This document shows, one piece after another, positions 17,541-26,014 of a DNA stretch of 64,000 bases; the stretch's first letter is position 1; each line of letters begins with the position of its first letter. Location of the stretch: contig NZ_CP017634.1 in NCBI RefSeq assembly GCF_002777255.1, positions 4,290,903 to 4,354,902 on the forward strand, written 5' to 3'. Origin of the DNA: Candidatus Formimonas warabiya (GTDB lineage Bacteria > Bacillota > Dehalobacteriia > Dehalobacteriales > Dehalobacteriaceae). A program made the translations under genes and the position numbers. A model generated the notes under the pieces. The model did no database searches, had not been told where the DNA came from, and worked only from the letters and a program-made list of their open reading frames with translations.

Positions 17541-18209
17541 ATGAACGCTGACATCGCTGCTTTCAAGAAACAACTGAAGGACAAAGGAACGAAAGGATTA
17601 GTAATAGACCTTGATGAGACACTTTCATGGACAGTCTATTACATGGCCGGCGAACTTGCGAAGCTTTATGGAAATCCCCAGAATCTATCTGTTGAAGAAT
17701 TATGCGAAAGAATGAATGCTCGTGATATTCCCTTTTGGAATGTTGAAGAAGTTCGAAAGTGGGGGATTCAAGCCCTGGAATCGGAAGAAATGACGGAAGA
17801 GTATCCGATCATGGAAGGTTCCGATAAAGCGGTTGAGAAAATAAATCATGTTATCCCTGTAGTGGGTTACCTTACTTTAAGACAGACATCAGTCAGAGAT
17901 GCTACAAAGAGATGGCTCGCGAAACATGGCTTTCCCGATGAACCGGTGATAACCAGGCCTAACAATTTAAAGCTTGAAGACGGAATGAAATGGAAAGCAG
18001 ATACATTAGCATATCTCTATCCTCAAGTAATCGGTTCCATTGACGATACCCTTGATATTTTCAACTATTTACCAAGCAGTTATAAGGGAACCATTTTTTT
18101 GTATGGTCAAACGGATTACCCTAAAAGCGATCTGAACATTATTCCTTGTAAAACTTGGGATGACGTTTACAAGAAAGTAATAGAACACCAACTGGCACGC
18201 GGCGCATAA
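17541..18209 (+). CDS. HAD-like hydrolase, function unknown
   Basis: 222 residues. The HAD nucleophile motif is visible as VIDLDETLSW (DxDxT) near residue 21, and a late acidic pair GSIDDTLDIF near residue 170 could complete the metal site. The region between is unlike the common HAD subfamilies I know. It follows rph by 54 bases on the same strand with GAAAGGA before the ATG, so it is probably cotranscribed. Whether it contributes to rifamycin handling or is a passenger cannot be told. Confidence 0.65.
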   Translation: MNADIAAFKKQLKDKGTKGLVIDLDETLSWTVYYMAGELAKLYGNPQNLSVEELCERMNARDIPFWNVEEVRKWGIQALESEEMTEEYPIMEGSDKAVEKINHVIPVVGYLTLRQTSVRDATKRWLAKHGFPDEPVITRPNNLKLEDGMKWKADTLAYLYPQVIGSIDDTLDIFNYLPSSYKGTIFLYGQTDYPKSDLNIIPCKTWDDVYKKVIEHQLARGA

Positions 18210-18241
18210 TACTTTAAAACGCAAGAAAGGACTGAGCCAAT

Positions 18242-18589
18242 TTGGAGAAAAACCAGTTTATCATGAATATTCCCCATGCGGAGAGCGTGAGCCTGGAAAG
18301 TTTGGTGGAGTATCAAAGCGGACAGTTGGTTAGCCTGACGATTGCCCAATTGCCCAATATCAACATTATATTGTTTGCTATAGACCAAGGGGCCCAGGGG
18401 GACGCGATTAACGCTCACAGCGCTCCGGGGGACGCCCTGTTACAGATCCTGGACGGGGCTGCGGAGATCACAATCGGTGAGAAAACCCTCACCGTCAAAA
18501 AAGGGGAATCTGTAGTCATGCCGGCCAATGTGCCGCATGCTTTGGCAGCAAAAGAACGGTTTAAGATGCTGCTGATCTTTATTAAGTAA
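18242..18589 (+). CDS. cupin-domain protein
   Basis: Small single-cupin protein, about 115 residues, last gene of the rph cluster. The cupin strands GDALLQILDGAAEITIG and KKGESVVMPANVPHAL are clear; a final His and an acidic residue of the metal site are present, though one His of the first motif is missing. The start may be the TTG at 18,242 or the ATG at 18,263; neither ribosome site is strong. Cupins of this type bind metals or small molecules and often fine-tune resistance or metabolic operons. A strong terminator follows about 95 bases downstream. Confidence 0.75.
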   Translation: MEKNQFIMNIPHAESVSLESLVEYQSGQLVSLTIAQLPNINIILFAIDQGAQGDAINAHSAPGDALLQILDGAAEITIGEKTLTVKKGESVVMPANVPHALAAKERFKMLLIFIK

Positions 18590-18682
18590 TGAGAAACGGT
18601 ATAGCCATATCATGATATATTTATGTGTGTTGAATATAGAAGGGTACTGCATCAATATGGCTTTGGAATAATCTACAAAAAT

Positions 18683-18712
18683 GGCTTGATTGCGATCATC
18701 AAGCCGTTTTTT
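18683..18712 (+). terminator. rho-independent terminator of rph cluster
   Basis: An 8-bp stem GGCTTGAT/ATCAAGCC (18,683-18,690 with 18,698-18,705), 7-base loop, then G followed by a run of six T. Direction fits the end of the tetR-rph-HAD-cupin transcript. Confidence 0.85.
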
Positions 18713-18823
18713 CTGTCTGAACCTGAGATATTTAGTAGGCTTTTGACAATTATCTGATAGGTTTCTGACAATTTTCTACCATATTCTATGATAAGAATTT
18801 CTTTTTATATTTGGGTATAAAGT

Positions 18824-19495
18824 TTAATTTTTTCTTTTCTTTATACCTGCCGCAATCCAATCCGGAGCGTAGGCGGAAGTACAACCTTTCGACACTTTCA
18901 AATCCCGGTACACCCCTAAAGTTTTACCAAGGGCGATACACCGCTCCGTAAATTGCGGATAGCGTATCCCTATTTCACACAAAGCGTGATTCATTGCCCA
19001 TTGTTTCCCTGGGGTAGCAGTTTGCAATTCGGCTTCAATCGTTGTAAGGAGCTCTTCCAGCGCATTATTCGTCAATTTACCGCCGGAAATTTTATGAACA
19101 ATCAGGTTCCAGCCTGCTCGTCCTAAGTTATCCTTACCCGAGGCCGACCATTCTTCCGCAAGAATATCCGCATCTTTGTGACGGCTGACAACTTCACAGA
19201 CGAACTTATCAATCATATCAGGATACGTCAATGGAGAAACCATACTTCGTACTTCATCCAACGTTAGTTTTTTGGTGTCGGACAGCATACAGGAAAGCCA
19301 TTGGGCATCCGTGTTTCCGCTCTGCCAAAGCTCTAATGCCAATTCATGATTTGTCTTTAATTGATTGGCCAGTTTCCGTAGTTCCCCCAGTAAAACGCCG
19401 TAAGTATTTTCACCTGCGCCGTTCTTTATATACATCTGTTTTCGTTTTTCGTTACCTAAATCGCAAAGTATTGCGAGTATCTCATTTTTTGTCAT
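18824..19495 (-). CDS. DNA alkylation repair (AlkD-like) HEAT-repeat protein
   Basis: About 223 residues, all helical, resembling the AlkD family of DNA glycosylases that remove bulky or charged alkylated bases with a HEAT-repeat fold. Typical pieces are GVLLGELRKLANQLKTNHEL near residue 35 and LALELWQSGNTDAQWLSCML near residue 55, followed by several helical repeats ending in KGCTSAYAPDWIAAG. The ATG at 19,495 has a 10-base spacing from AGAGG; an upstream GTG at 19,504 abuts the ribosome site and is less likely. Active-site residues differ between AlkD subfamilies, so glycosylase activity is not certain. Confidence 0.75.
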   Translation of the reverse strand: MTKNEILAILCDLGNEKRKQMYIKNGAGENTYGVLLGELRKLANQLKTNHELALELWQSGNTDAQWLSCMLSDTKKLTLDEVRSMVSPLTYPDMIDKFVCEVVSRHKDADILAEEWSASGKDNLGRAGWNLIVHKISGGKLTNNALEELLTTIEAELQTATPGKQWAMNHALCEIGIRYPQFTERCIALGKTLGVYRDLKVSKGCTSAYAPDWIAAGIKKRKN

Positions 19496-19842
19496 TTTTA
19501 TCACACCTCTGAAGTTTGCCTCTCAAAGTATTGCCTTAAAATATCCCATAGTATTTCATTTTGAAATATTTTAATACATAAAACAAAAGAAATCGATTGA
19601 ATGCATTCGACTTCTTTCAAAAAAATTTGAGAAGTTAGGTAATAACATTCTTTTCTTCTAGCATTTTCTTCTTAACTCAAAGATCAAAAGCATGCAGGGA
19701 AATTCTCAGGCTTTTTGGTTTAATCACATTTTAGCCATTTTTCTCATAAGATACATTATATGCTGCACTAAAATTCCTTACATAGTGTCAAAATGCAACT
19801 CTTTATTCACACAAAAATTTTATTTTAAGGAGTATTAATAAA
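19496..19842. other. AT-rich intergenic region
   Basis: About 350 bases between divergent genes. It is strongly AT-rich and carries no coding signal that I trust. The leftward gene's ribosome site (AGAGG) is at its left edge and the rightward gene's AAGGAG is at about 19,827. Promoters for both genes must lie here, but no near-consensus -35/-10 pair stands out. Confidence 0.5.
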
Positions 19843-20577
19843 TTGGACAAGATAAAAAATCAAAAGTTTGCTACTGGTGATTCTTTTAAAGCAAAATTTG
19901 CACAAAGAAAACATATTAAACAGATAGCTTCAAATATATCTTTAAATCTGATTTCAGTATCTGTACTGCCTCAAAACGCAAAATGGTCCGATATGGAAGG
20001 TTTTGTCGCAAGGAAGTATGGGCCATTTGGATTTAACTTTCGAAATGTAAATGAAGATATTATAGCAGGAATGACCTTCTATGTCTCTTATAATTGCCAC
20101 GGTCAATTTAACTCTGCGGGTCAATATTTAGCTGAAGCAACTATTTCACCAAGAGATATCTTTGCTAACCCCGAATACTATCTTACTTGTAATGTTACTG
20201 CCAGCAATCCTATAAATTATGGGACTAAAGCAGATCCCATAGCTGGTGTAATCCTAAAAGTGCAAATGCAAGTTAAAAGTTATCATAAGCTCAAATCAAA
20301 CCCGCATTATGCCTTGGAAAACTCGATAGTACCAAAAGTGCTATCAAATTCAGACGAACCAATGAATGACATAAATTTAATTGCGGCCAATGATTCCTCA
20401 AAAGCAATAGATTCAAAAGCCATCATTTCTTCCGCGTATTCTCATGATACAGAAAGTGTAACAGCTTCAGAAACCCTATGCTATAAAGGAAGTAGATCTA
20501 ATGCAGAAGAACAATATTTAAATGTTATTGTTCGCGGCGATTGTCAAGTAGCTCTTATTAGTGCCTATGGTTATTAG
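19843..20577 (+). CDS. unrecognised AT-rich 244-residue protein
   Basis: Starts with TTG, 10 bases after AAGGAG. No signal peptide or membrane helix is visible. The central part (about residues 50-150) alternates hydrophobic and polar residues, suggesting a beta-rich fold, with aromatic-rich stretches such as GPFGFNFRNVNED and GMTFYVSYNCHGQ. The segment from about residue 170 to 215 is rich in Ser, Asn and Asp and looks like a linker, and the protein ends in a hydrophobic tail ALISAYGY. Codon and base use are much more AT-rich than in the flanking genes, consistent with transfer. I do not recognise a family. Confidence 0.6.
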   Translation: MDKIKNQKFATGDSFKAKFAQRKHIKQIASNISLNLISVSVLPQNAKWSDMEGFVARKYGPFGFNFRNVNEDIIAGMTFYVSYNCHGQFNSAGQYLAEATISPRDIFANPEYYLTCNVTASNPINYGTKADPIAGVILKVQMQVKSYHKLKSNPHYALENSIVPKVLSNSDEPMNDINLIAANDSSKAIDSKAIISSAYSHDTESVTASETLCYKGSRSNAEEQYLNVIVRGDCQVALISAYGY

Positions 20578-20708
20578 CGGCATCATCGCTGTAGATGACA
20601 GTAAAATGGCATTGCAAAAAATTTGACAGAATAAAAAGGGAGCATCATCTTTTTTAAGCGACTAAACCAAACACTCCAAAGGATGGTGCCCCTCTCCATG
20701 TCATGGGC

Positions 20709-20735
20709 ATGTCAAGGGGACAGGTCCCTTGACAT
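20709..20735 (+). repeat. dispersed palindrome copy
   Basis: A perfect copy of the GGGGACAGGTCCC-core hairpin (ATGTCAAGGGG on the left, CCCTTGACAT on the right), isolated between the unknown AT-rich gene and the MarR promoter. Confidence 0.85.
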
Positions 20736-20789
20736 GATCCTGCGATCAACCCGAATTCAGTTACCGCAATAAGCCTTTTAAAGATTTTT

Positions 20790-20833
20790 TTGACAATCAC
20801 ACCCAAAAACATTAATATATTTGTATACAAATA
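20790..20833 (+). promoter_or_regulatory. promoter and palindromic operator of marR cluster
   Basis: TTGACA (20,790-20,795) and TAATAT (20,813-20,818) are separated by 17 bases. A perfect 16-bp palindrome, TATTTGTATACAAATA (20,818-20,833), begins at the last base of the -10 element and would cover the transcription start. This is the layout expected for autorepression by the MarR protein encoded directly downstream. Confidence 0.75.
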
Positions 20834-20848
20834 AATTGAGGTGTGCTG

Positions 20849-21274
20849 ATGTCCTTTTTTTCTCCCTCACACTATGTATGTTTTAAATTAAGCCGGGCCA
20901 TGCGCAGGGTTCAGCGTTATTACGAGCTGAATCTGGCATCTTTGGAGATCACACCGGTGCAGTTTTATGTCCTGAGTTCCCTTTGGGAAGCCGATGGCGT
21001 CAAATTCAAAGAACTGGCCCAAAAACTGAGTATGGACGGGGCGACTCTCACCGGTATTCTGGACCGGTTGGAACGCACGGGCTTTGTCACCAGAGAGGAT
21101 GATCCGGAAGACCGGCGCTCCCTGCTGGTTTTTCTGGGGGAAAAAGCGAAACAGCACCAGGAGGAATTTCGCCGTTTGGCGGAGACCCTGGATAATGAAA
21201 TTAGAGACCAGTTTGACAAAGAAGATTTTGCCACTTTTTTGCGCATGCTGGACCAAATCGGCAAGGGTCATTAG
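20849..21274 (+). CDS. MarR-family transcriptional regulator
   Basis: 141-residue winged-helix regulator. The DNA-binding part shows LAQKLSMDGATLTGILDRLE and the wing VTREDDPEDRRSLLV, both typical of MarR. The ATG at 20,849 is about 7 bases after GAGG; a GTG two codons earlier is less well placed. It is preceded by a promoter with a perfect palindrome and followed by a DUF3786 gene and an old yellow enzyme-type reductase, which it may control in response to an electrophile or aromatic compound. Confidence 0.9.
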   Translation: MSFFSPSHYVCFKLSRAMRRVQRYYELNLASLEITPVQFYVLSSLWEADGVKFKELAQKLSMDGATLTGILDRLERTGFVTREDDPEDRRSLLVFLGEKAKQHQEEFRRLAETLDNEIRDQFDKEDFATFLRMLDQIGKGH

Positions 21275-21383
21275 AAAGATATCTTATGTGAGGGATCATT
21301 TTACCTCAATTGTTTGCACGCAAATAATTTGCCGGCAAAGATTTGCTGCACAGAAGCCCATGAAAGGATAGACCGGATCAGCG

Positions 21384-22079
21384 GTGAATGAAATGAAAAG
21401 AAATGCTGAGCTGGAGGATGGTGAGAATATGCTTGAATATATGATCGAAAGAGGAAATGTGGGTTCCTATCAAAACACGTATGATCATACGCTGAGAATC
21501 TTTGCCTCGAAAGATCCGAAAACAATGGCCGATCACAGCGGTACGGAATTTGACGCCGAAAAATCCGAATTTACGCTGGAGAGCCTGGGGCAAAAGCTGC
21601 ACATCAAATTTCCTGAGGGGACGATCCGGTTCAGCGGTTCAAATCTGGCTCCCCTCTGGCCCTGGCGCCTCATTATGCTCAACCACCTGGCCCGGGCGGA
21701 CAATGCGCCCCTTTCCCGGGAGGTGATCCCTTTTCGCGAGACGGAAAGCGGCAATATCTTTCATCCTGCCTTTCTGAAAAGAAGCATTCATCCTCTGATC
21801 AACCATTTTTCTGATAAACCGGTAGAGAAGATCAAAAGCGCTTGCCTCCAATTGGGGGCTCAATTGCAAGAAGGCGCCGACGTCTGCGCGATTTTTCCCT
21901 TCCTGCCCAGATTTCCCGTGATCCTTAAAATCTGGCTCAAAGACGAGGAGATGAACGGTTCCGCCAATATCCTGTTTAATGCCAGTGCCAATCATTATCT
22001 CCACACCGAAGATATTGCTGTGGCGGGATCGACCGTGGTAAATTTTCTGATCGCTCAGTACGAATGCATGTTTTCTTAG
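21384..22079 (+). CDS. DUF3786-domain protein
   Basis: Up to 231 residues; function unknown. The C-terminal half matches the DUF3786 pattern, including the segment FPFLPRFPVILKIWLKDEEM followed by NILFNASANHYLHTEDIA. These proteins are found in anaerobes, often near corrinoid, heme or redox genes. The first ATG (21,384) has a weak ribosome site; a later in-frame ATG at 21,429 has GGAGG some 10 bases or more upstream and could be the true start. It lies between a MarR regulator and an oxidoreductase on the same strand, so all three probably form one operon. Confidence 0.7.
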   Translation: MNEMKRNAELEDGENMLEYMIERGNVGSYQNTYDHTLRIFASKDPKTMADHSGTEFDAEKSEFTLESLGQKLHIKFPEGTIRFSGSNLAPLWPWRLIMLNHLARADNAPLSREVIPFRETESGNIFHPAFLKRSIHPLINHFSDKPVEKIKSACLQLGAQLQEGADVCAIFPFLPRFPVILKIWLKDEEMNGSANILFNASANHYLHTEDIAVAGSTVVNFLIAQYECMFS

Positions 22080-22140
22080 ACTAAACCTGCCCATGGTTTA
22101 TTATGGGCAGATCAAGCATCGCTGCGAGGAGATGATTAAA

Positions 22141-23241
22141 ATGAAATCCTTATTTGATGAAACACAATTGGCCGGCATGAAGATGAAAAACCGGTTTATT
22201 CGTTCCGCAACCTATGATGGGCTGTCGGATGAGCGCGGGCACATGACGGAGGAGCTGTTCCGGATCTATGCGCATCTGGCAGAGGGAGGAGTAGGCACAA
22301 TTATCACCGGACTGGCCTTTGTCACAGATGAAGAACAGACCTATCCCGGCCAGATGGGGATCAGCGACGATTCCTTTATTGAGGAATACAAGAGGCTGAC
22401 GGCAGCAACCCACAGGCATCAGGCCAATATTATCCTGCAGCTGGCCTGCCTGGGCTCCCAGACTTACCTGCGGGACCCGGCTAAAAAGATATGGGGGCCA
22501 AGCGCCGTTGAAGATTTGAGCAGCAAAATTACCCCTCAAGAAATGACCCGGGAGGATATTCTTTTCGTCCAGACCGCTTTTGCCGATGCGGCCTTGAGGG
22601 CCAAACAAGCCGGTTTTGACGGCGTGCAGATCCATGCCGCCCACGGCTATCTATTAAGCAAATTTTTAACCCCTTATTATAACCGGAGAAGGGACGGATA
22701 TGGCGGCAGCATTGAGCATCGGGCCGGAATGATTTTAGATACCTATCGCGCTATCCGGGAAAAGGTAGGCCCCGAATATCCCGTTTTGATCAAAATCAAT
22801 AGTGAAGATTATATGGAGCAGGGGATGACTTTTGCCGAATGCCGATACCTGTGCCGGGAACTGGCGGAACTGGGAATCGACGCCATTGAAATCAGCGGAG
22901 GCAGTTCCTCGTCCCGTCCCAACGAAGGTCCCTTAAGAAAAGTAACTCCGGAACAGGAACCCTATTTCAAGGCCTATGCCGGGGAAATCGCCCAAGAAAT
23001 CAAGGTGCCGGTGATCCTGGTGGGGGGCAATCGGGATTTTGACATGCTCACCGGGATTCTGCATCAGACGCCCATCGAATATCTCTCCCTTTGCCGCCCG
23101 CTGATCTGTGAAAGCGATCTCATTGACCGCTGGCAAGGAGGAGACCGGAAACCGGCAAAATGCGTGTCATGCAGCAGGTGCTTTTTGCGTTATGGCGCGG
23201 ACCGGTGCGTTCTGAACCGCCGGAAAAAATCCGGCGTGTAA
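22141..23241 (+). CDS. old yellow enzyme-type NADH:flavin oxidoreductase
   Basis: About 366 residues, an FMN-binding TIM barrel only, without the FAD/NAD-binding C-terminal half of 2,4-dienoyl-CoA reductase. Landmarks are MKNRFIRSATYDG at the start, QAGFDGVQIHAAHGYLLSKF with the substrate-binding histidines, the YGGSIEHRAG motif and LVGGNRDF for FMN phosphate. The C-terminus has a Cys cluster (CVSCSRCF and one more Cys), which suggests an iron-sulfur cluster as in the longer relatives. Such enzymes reduce activated double bonds or similar electrophiles. The ATG at 22,141 follows GAGGAG; an upstream in-frame ATG at 22,093 is less supported. Confidence 0.85.
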   Translation: MKSLFDETQLAGMKMKNRFIRSATYDGLSDERGHMTEELFRIYAHLAEGGVGTIITGLAFVTDEEQTYPGQMGISDDSFIEEYKRLTAATHRHQANIILQLACLGSQTYLRDPAKKIWGPSAVEDLSSKITPQEMTREDILFVQTAFADAALRAKQAGFDGVQIHAAHGYLLSKFLTPYYNRRRDGYGGSIEHRAGMILDTYRAIREKVGPEYPVLIKINSEDYMEQGMTFAECRYLCRELAELGIDAIEISGGSSSSRPNEGPLRKVTPEQEPYFKAYAGEIAQEIKVPVILVGGNRDFDMLTGILHQTPIEYLSLCRPLICESDLIDRWQGGDRKPAKCVSCSRCFLRYGADRCVLNRRKKSGV

Positions 23242-23359
23242 GGCAAACCTTTTCCAACCGGGGATGACAAGCCGCCGGTAATCAAGAGAATGGTCCTGCA
23301 GGGATGAAAAGCCATTCAGTATTCATAGGGAATCCGGGCGTAACACTTTTACATGGAGG

Positions 23360-24058
23360 CTAAAGATTTACCCAGGGCCTAAAGTCAGAGACCTGTGCGA
23401 CAACCCGGCAATATTGTTTCATGAATTGATTATTATCCAATTTGTAAGTATGCAGGCTAAGATCATTTCGGCGGATATAGGCAAAATTGTATTTGTCTAC
23501 GGCAAAAATTTTAATGCCGTTTTTGGTGCAATCTGCTCCAAATTGTTCGTCCGCAACATCAGCATCAACAAACTGTACCTTTTCAAAAATGCTTTTTTTC
23601 ATGAACAGGGTACAGCCAATAATATAGTCAACATAGCTTTTTTCTCTGCCGGGATGGATCAGGGCCAGAATTTTTTCCTCTTCAAAAAAGACAAAGTGCG
23701 TTTTCTTTCCCAAAAGACCGGCATCGCTGAAAGGAGCTATTTCCATAAATTCACTTAAATACCTGGGACCGTAATAATCATCATGATCAAAATTAGCAAT
23801 GTAAGGGTAACTGGTTTGCCTGACAGCACAGTTTAAACATGCTCCTGCAGAGTAGCTTTCCGGCACCTGGATGATTTTTACATTCTGATATGATTTCGCT
23901 TTCCTGTACCAATCGGCAATATTTAGACTGTGGTTGTTCAGGATGATAATTAATTCCTTTAAAGGATAGGTTTGTCTGGAGTAATTGGCGAATATATTGT
24001 CCATATAAAAGGGGAGATGGGTACAGGTAATAATTGATACACTATTTTGGCTGTTCAT
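23360..24058 (-). CDS. family 2 glycosyltransferase
   Basis: 232 residues, close to the size of a minimal GT-A fold. The start VSIITCTHLPFYMDNIFANY and the acidic metal-binding segment NFDHDDYYGP (a DxD-like motif, near residue 94) are typical of GT2 enzymes that transfer a sugar from a nucleotide-sugar. A later aspartate in VDADVADEQFGADC may be the catalytic base. It stands alone between unrelated genes with no polysaccharide cluster around it, so the acceptor is unknown. Cytoplasmic; no membrane helix seen. Confidence 0.8.
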   Translation of the reverse strand: MNSQNSVSIITCTHLPFYMDNIFANYSRQTYPLKELIIILNNHSLNIADWYRKAKSYQNVKIIQVPESYSAGACLNCAVRQTSYPYIANFDHDDYYGPRYLSEFMEIAPFSDAGLLGKKTHFVFFEEEKILALIHPGREKSYVDYIIGCTLFMKKSIFEKVQFVDADVADEQFGADCTKNGIKIFAVDKYNFAYIRRNDLSLHTYKLDNNQFMKQYCRVVAQVSDFRPWVNL

Positions 24059-24284
24059 TTGCCTGCTCCATAATTTAGTTATTTGACCGGGTACTTGTCT
24101 AATACAAAAATATGATTCCTTTCCTAAAATAGTGACACAATTTTTACTTATCGTTATGGGGATCAGGCTACTCCAAAGGCCCTCTGCTTTTGGTCCTCAT
24201 GCAATTTACTGAGAATGGCACCGCAGTCATGAAAAAGCCGTTGCATCAGTCCAGCTGTGCAATGGCTTCTATTTATTCTTCTGT

Positions 24285-24602
24285 TTATTCTATCATATCT
24301 TTCAGAAGGCGAGAGTAGTTCCTGGCACCGTGTAAAATGCGGTAGACAATGACCTGATTGCCGATAAAGCGGTAGAAAGCGATATAGGGGTCAATAATGA
24401 CCATTCTGAAGCTAAATTTTTTAAGAGAACGGTCGAGAAGCGGCGCGCCGGAATGGGGATAATTCTCAAGACGCTCCAGGGACTGCATAATACTTTCAAG
24501 TATTTCGTTTGCCGCATGGGGATTTTCCGCCATGATATAGTCGAATATTTCATCTAAGTCTAAATAGGCGGCAGGCAGTAACTCAACGCGATACCGTTCC
24601 AT
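24285..24602 (-). CDS. RelE/ParE-family toxin
   Basis: 105-residue toxin of the RelE/ParE superfamily. The N-terminal YRVELLPAAYLDLDEIFDYI and the later FRMVIIDPYIAFYRFIGN are characteristic, as is the C-terminal VYRILHGARNY. It overlaps the end of the antitoxin gene by 20 bases. RelE members cut mRNA at the ribosome and ParE members act on gyrase; the sequence does not decide between them, though the ILHGARN ending is common in ParE/RelE pairs with Phd/YefM antitoxins. Confidence 0.88.
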   Translation of the reverse strand: MERYRVELLPAAYLDLDEIFDYIMAENPHAANEILESIMQSLERLENYPHSGAPLLDRSLKKFSFRMVIIDPYIAFYRFIGNQVIVYRILHGARNYSRLLKDMIE

Positions 24603-24858
24603 TGATTTTCTCCTTCAGCCGCTTGTGCGCTTCATTAAGCGAAATTGTCGGCTCGCCTGCAAGACGTTGCTGTTCGGCAAAAAGAAGTTTTTCACGCAGA
24701 TCAAGCATGGCTTCCCGGCGCTCAAAGGCTTCAATGCTCATCACGACAAGATCCCCCTCACCGTTGCGCGTAATGTATACCGGTTCGGCTTTTTCATGGG
24801 CAAGTTTTGCAATGGCATTATAATCATTCCGGAGTGTAGTGGATGACTTTATAATCAT
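24583..24858 (-). CDS. Phd/YefM-family antitoxin
   Basis: 91 residues. The N-terminal DNA-binding part, with SSTTLRNDYNAIAKLAHEKA and PVYITRNGEGDLVVMSIEAF, is typical of Phd/YefM antitoxins; the C-terminal helix should wrap the toxin. The ATG follows AGGAGAT. Upstream, 24,889-24,904 contains an imperfect palindrome (ATTATTATATGATAAT) that may be the autorepression site of the pair. The module ends at the left border of the G+C-rich block that begins at 24,935. Confidence 0.88.
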   Translation of the reverse strand: MIIKSSTTLRNDYNAIAKLAHEKAEPVYITRNGEGDLVVMSIEAFERREAMLDLREKLLFAEQQRLAGEPTISLNEAHKRLKEKINGTVSR

Positions 24859-24934
24859 ATGGGTATCTCCTGATTAAATTATTCTACTATTATTATATGA
24901 TAATTAAGTTAGAATATAAAGAGAAAAATACGAA

Positions 24935-26014
24935 TTATAAAATAAGGGTGATATGGTTACCGCTGTCCCCGCTCCACGCATGCTCTTTGGTTAAGCCAAG
25001 CACCATCCTGACCGACAGCTCGTTGGCCTGCTCTGTAAATGGGTCAAAAGAGGGTCCGCTGTAGAAGATCGCTGCCTCGCAGGAGCCGTCCAGCTCTGAG
25101 ACCGAGGCCGAGAACCGCAGGGGAAGCGCCTCGCCGCCCCGGCCCAGGAGGGTCTGGACGCACAGTTCCTCAAACACCAGCTGCAGATTGTTGATCTGTC
25201 GCAGGGACAGAAGCTGTTTACGACCGAATTCCTCAATGCCGGTGCTGACCTCAATGAAGTCGAAGGTAGGTGATTCTATCTCCCGTTCAAAGGTTTTGAG
25301 CCGTTTGACAAAGACCCGGGTGCGCTCTCGCCGGGGAGCGTCGAAGATCTGTTCAGGTGGGCCGTCCTCATAGATGCCGCCCTCGTCCATGTAAAGAACG
25401 CGGGTGGACACGTCCCTGGCGAATTTCATTTCGTGGGTGACGATCATCATAGTCAATCCCTCTTGGGCCAGGGACCGAATGACGGCCAGCACCTCGCCCA
25501 CCATGGTGGGGTCCAGCGCCGAAGTGGGCTCGTCGAAGAGGATGATTTCCGGCTTCATGGCTAACGCCCGGGCAATGGCCACACGCTGCTTCTGACCGCC
25601 GGACAACTCGTCTGGGTAGTTGAGCGCCTTTTCGGCGAGACCCACGGTGGCCAGCAGGCGCATCCCCTCGTCGTATGCCTCCTGCCGGGACAGCTTTAAC
25701 AAATCCACAGGACCCAGCATGATGTTCTCGATCACTGTCAGGTGAGAGAACAGGTTGAAGGACTGGAATACCATCCCCATTTTGCGTCGGACAGCGGAAA
25801 TATCGGCGCCTTTTTTTGTAATGGTCTCTCCGTCCACAATGATTTCGCCGGCGGTGGGCGTCTCCAACAGATTGAGGCATCGCAGCAGCGTAGACTTGCC
25901 CGTGCCGGAGGGGCCGATGATGGAAATCACCTCGCCCTTTTCGATTTCCACGTTAACGTCAAAGAAAGGCGTCACGTTGGGATATGCTTTTTTCAAATGT
26001 TGAATGGAAATCAT
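24935..26014 (-). CDS. polar amino acid ABC transporter ATPase with extra RsbW/GHKL-like C-terminal domain
   Basis: 359 residues. Residues 1 to about 245 are a complete GlnQ/HisP-type ATPase: Walker A GPSGTGKST, QSFNLFSHLTV Q-loop, signature LSGGQKQR, Walker B IILFDEPTSALD and switch histidine VTHEMKFA. About 115 further residues follow. They contain LQLVFEELCVQTLL and, after a beta-rich stretch, FYSGPSFDPF, a layout like the N-box and ATP lid of anti-sigma/GHKL ATPases, although the usual Asn of the N-box is missing. The same extension exists on the ATPase at 29,882. It overlaps the upstream permease-fusion gene by an ATGA junction, so the two work as one transporter. Confidence 0.85.
   Translation of the reverse strand: MISIQHLKKAYPNVTPFFDVNVEIEKGEVISIIGPSGTGKSTLLRCLNLLETPTAGEIIVDGETITKKGADISAVRRKMGMVFQSFNLFSHLTVIENIMLGPVDLLKLSRQEAYDEGMRLLATVGLAEKALNYPDELSGGQKQRVAIARALAMKPEIILFDEPTSALDPTMVGEVLAVIRSLAQEGLTMMIVTHEMKFARDVSTRVLYMDEGGIYEDGPPEQIFDAPRRERTRVFVKRLKTFEREIESPTFDFIEVSTGIEEFGRKQLLSLRQINNLQLVFEELCVQTLLGRGGEALPLRFSASVSELDGSCEAAIFYSGPSFDPFTEQANELSVRMVLGLTKEHAWSGDSGNHITLIL

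Noticed and set aside
20593..20697. Imperfect inverted repeat (GGGAGCATCATC and GGATGGTGCCCC) considered as insertion-sequence ends
   Set aside because: The arms match at only about 12 of 16 bases, no transposase lies between them and no target duplication was seen.
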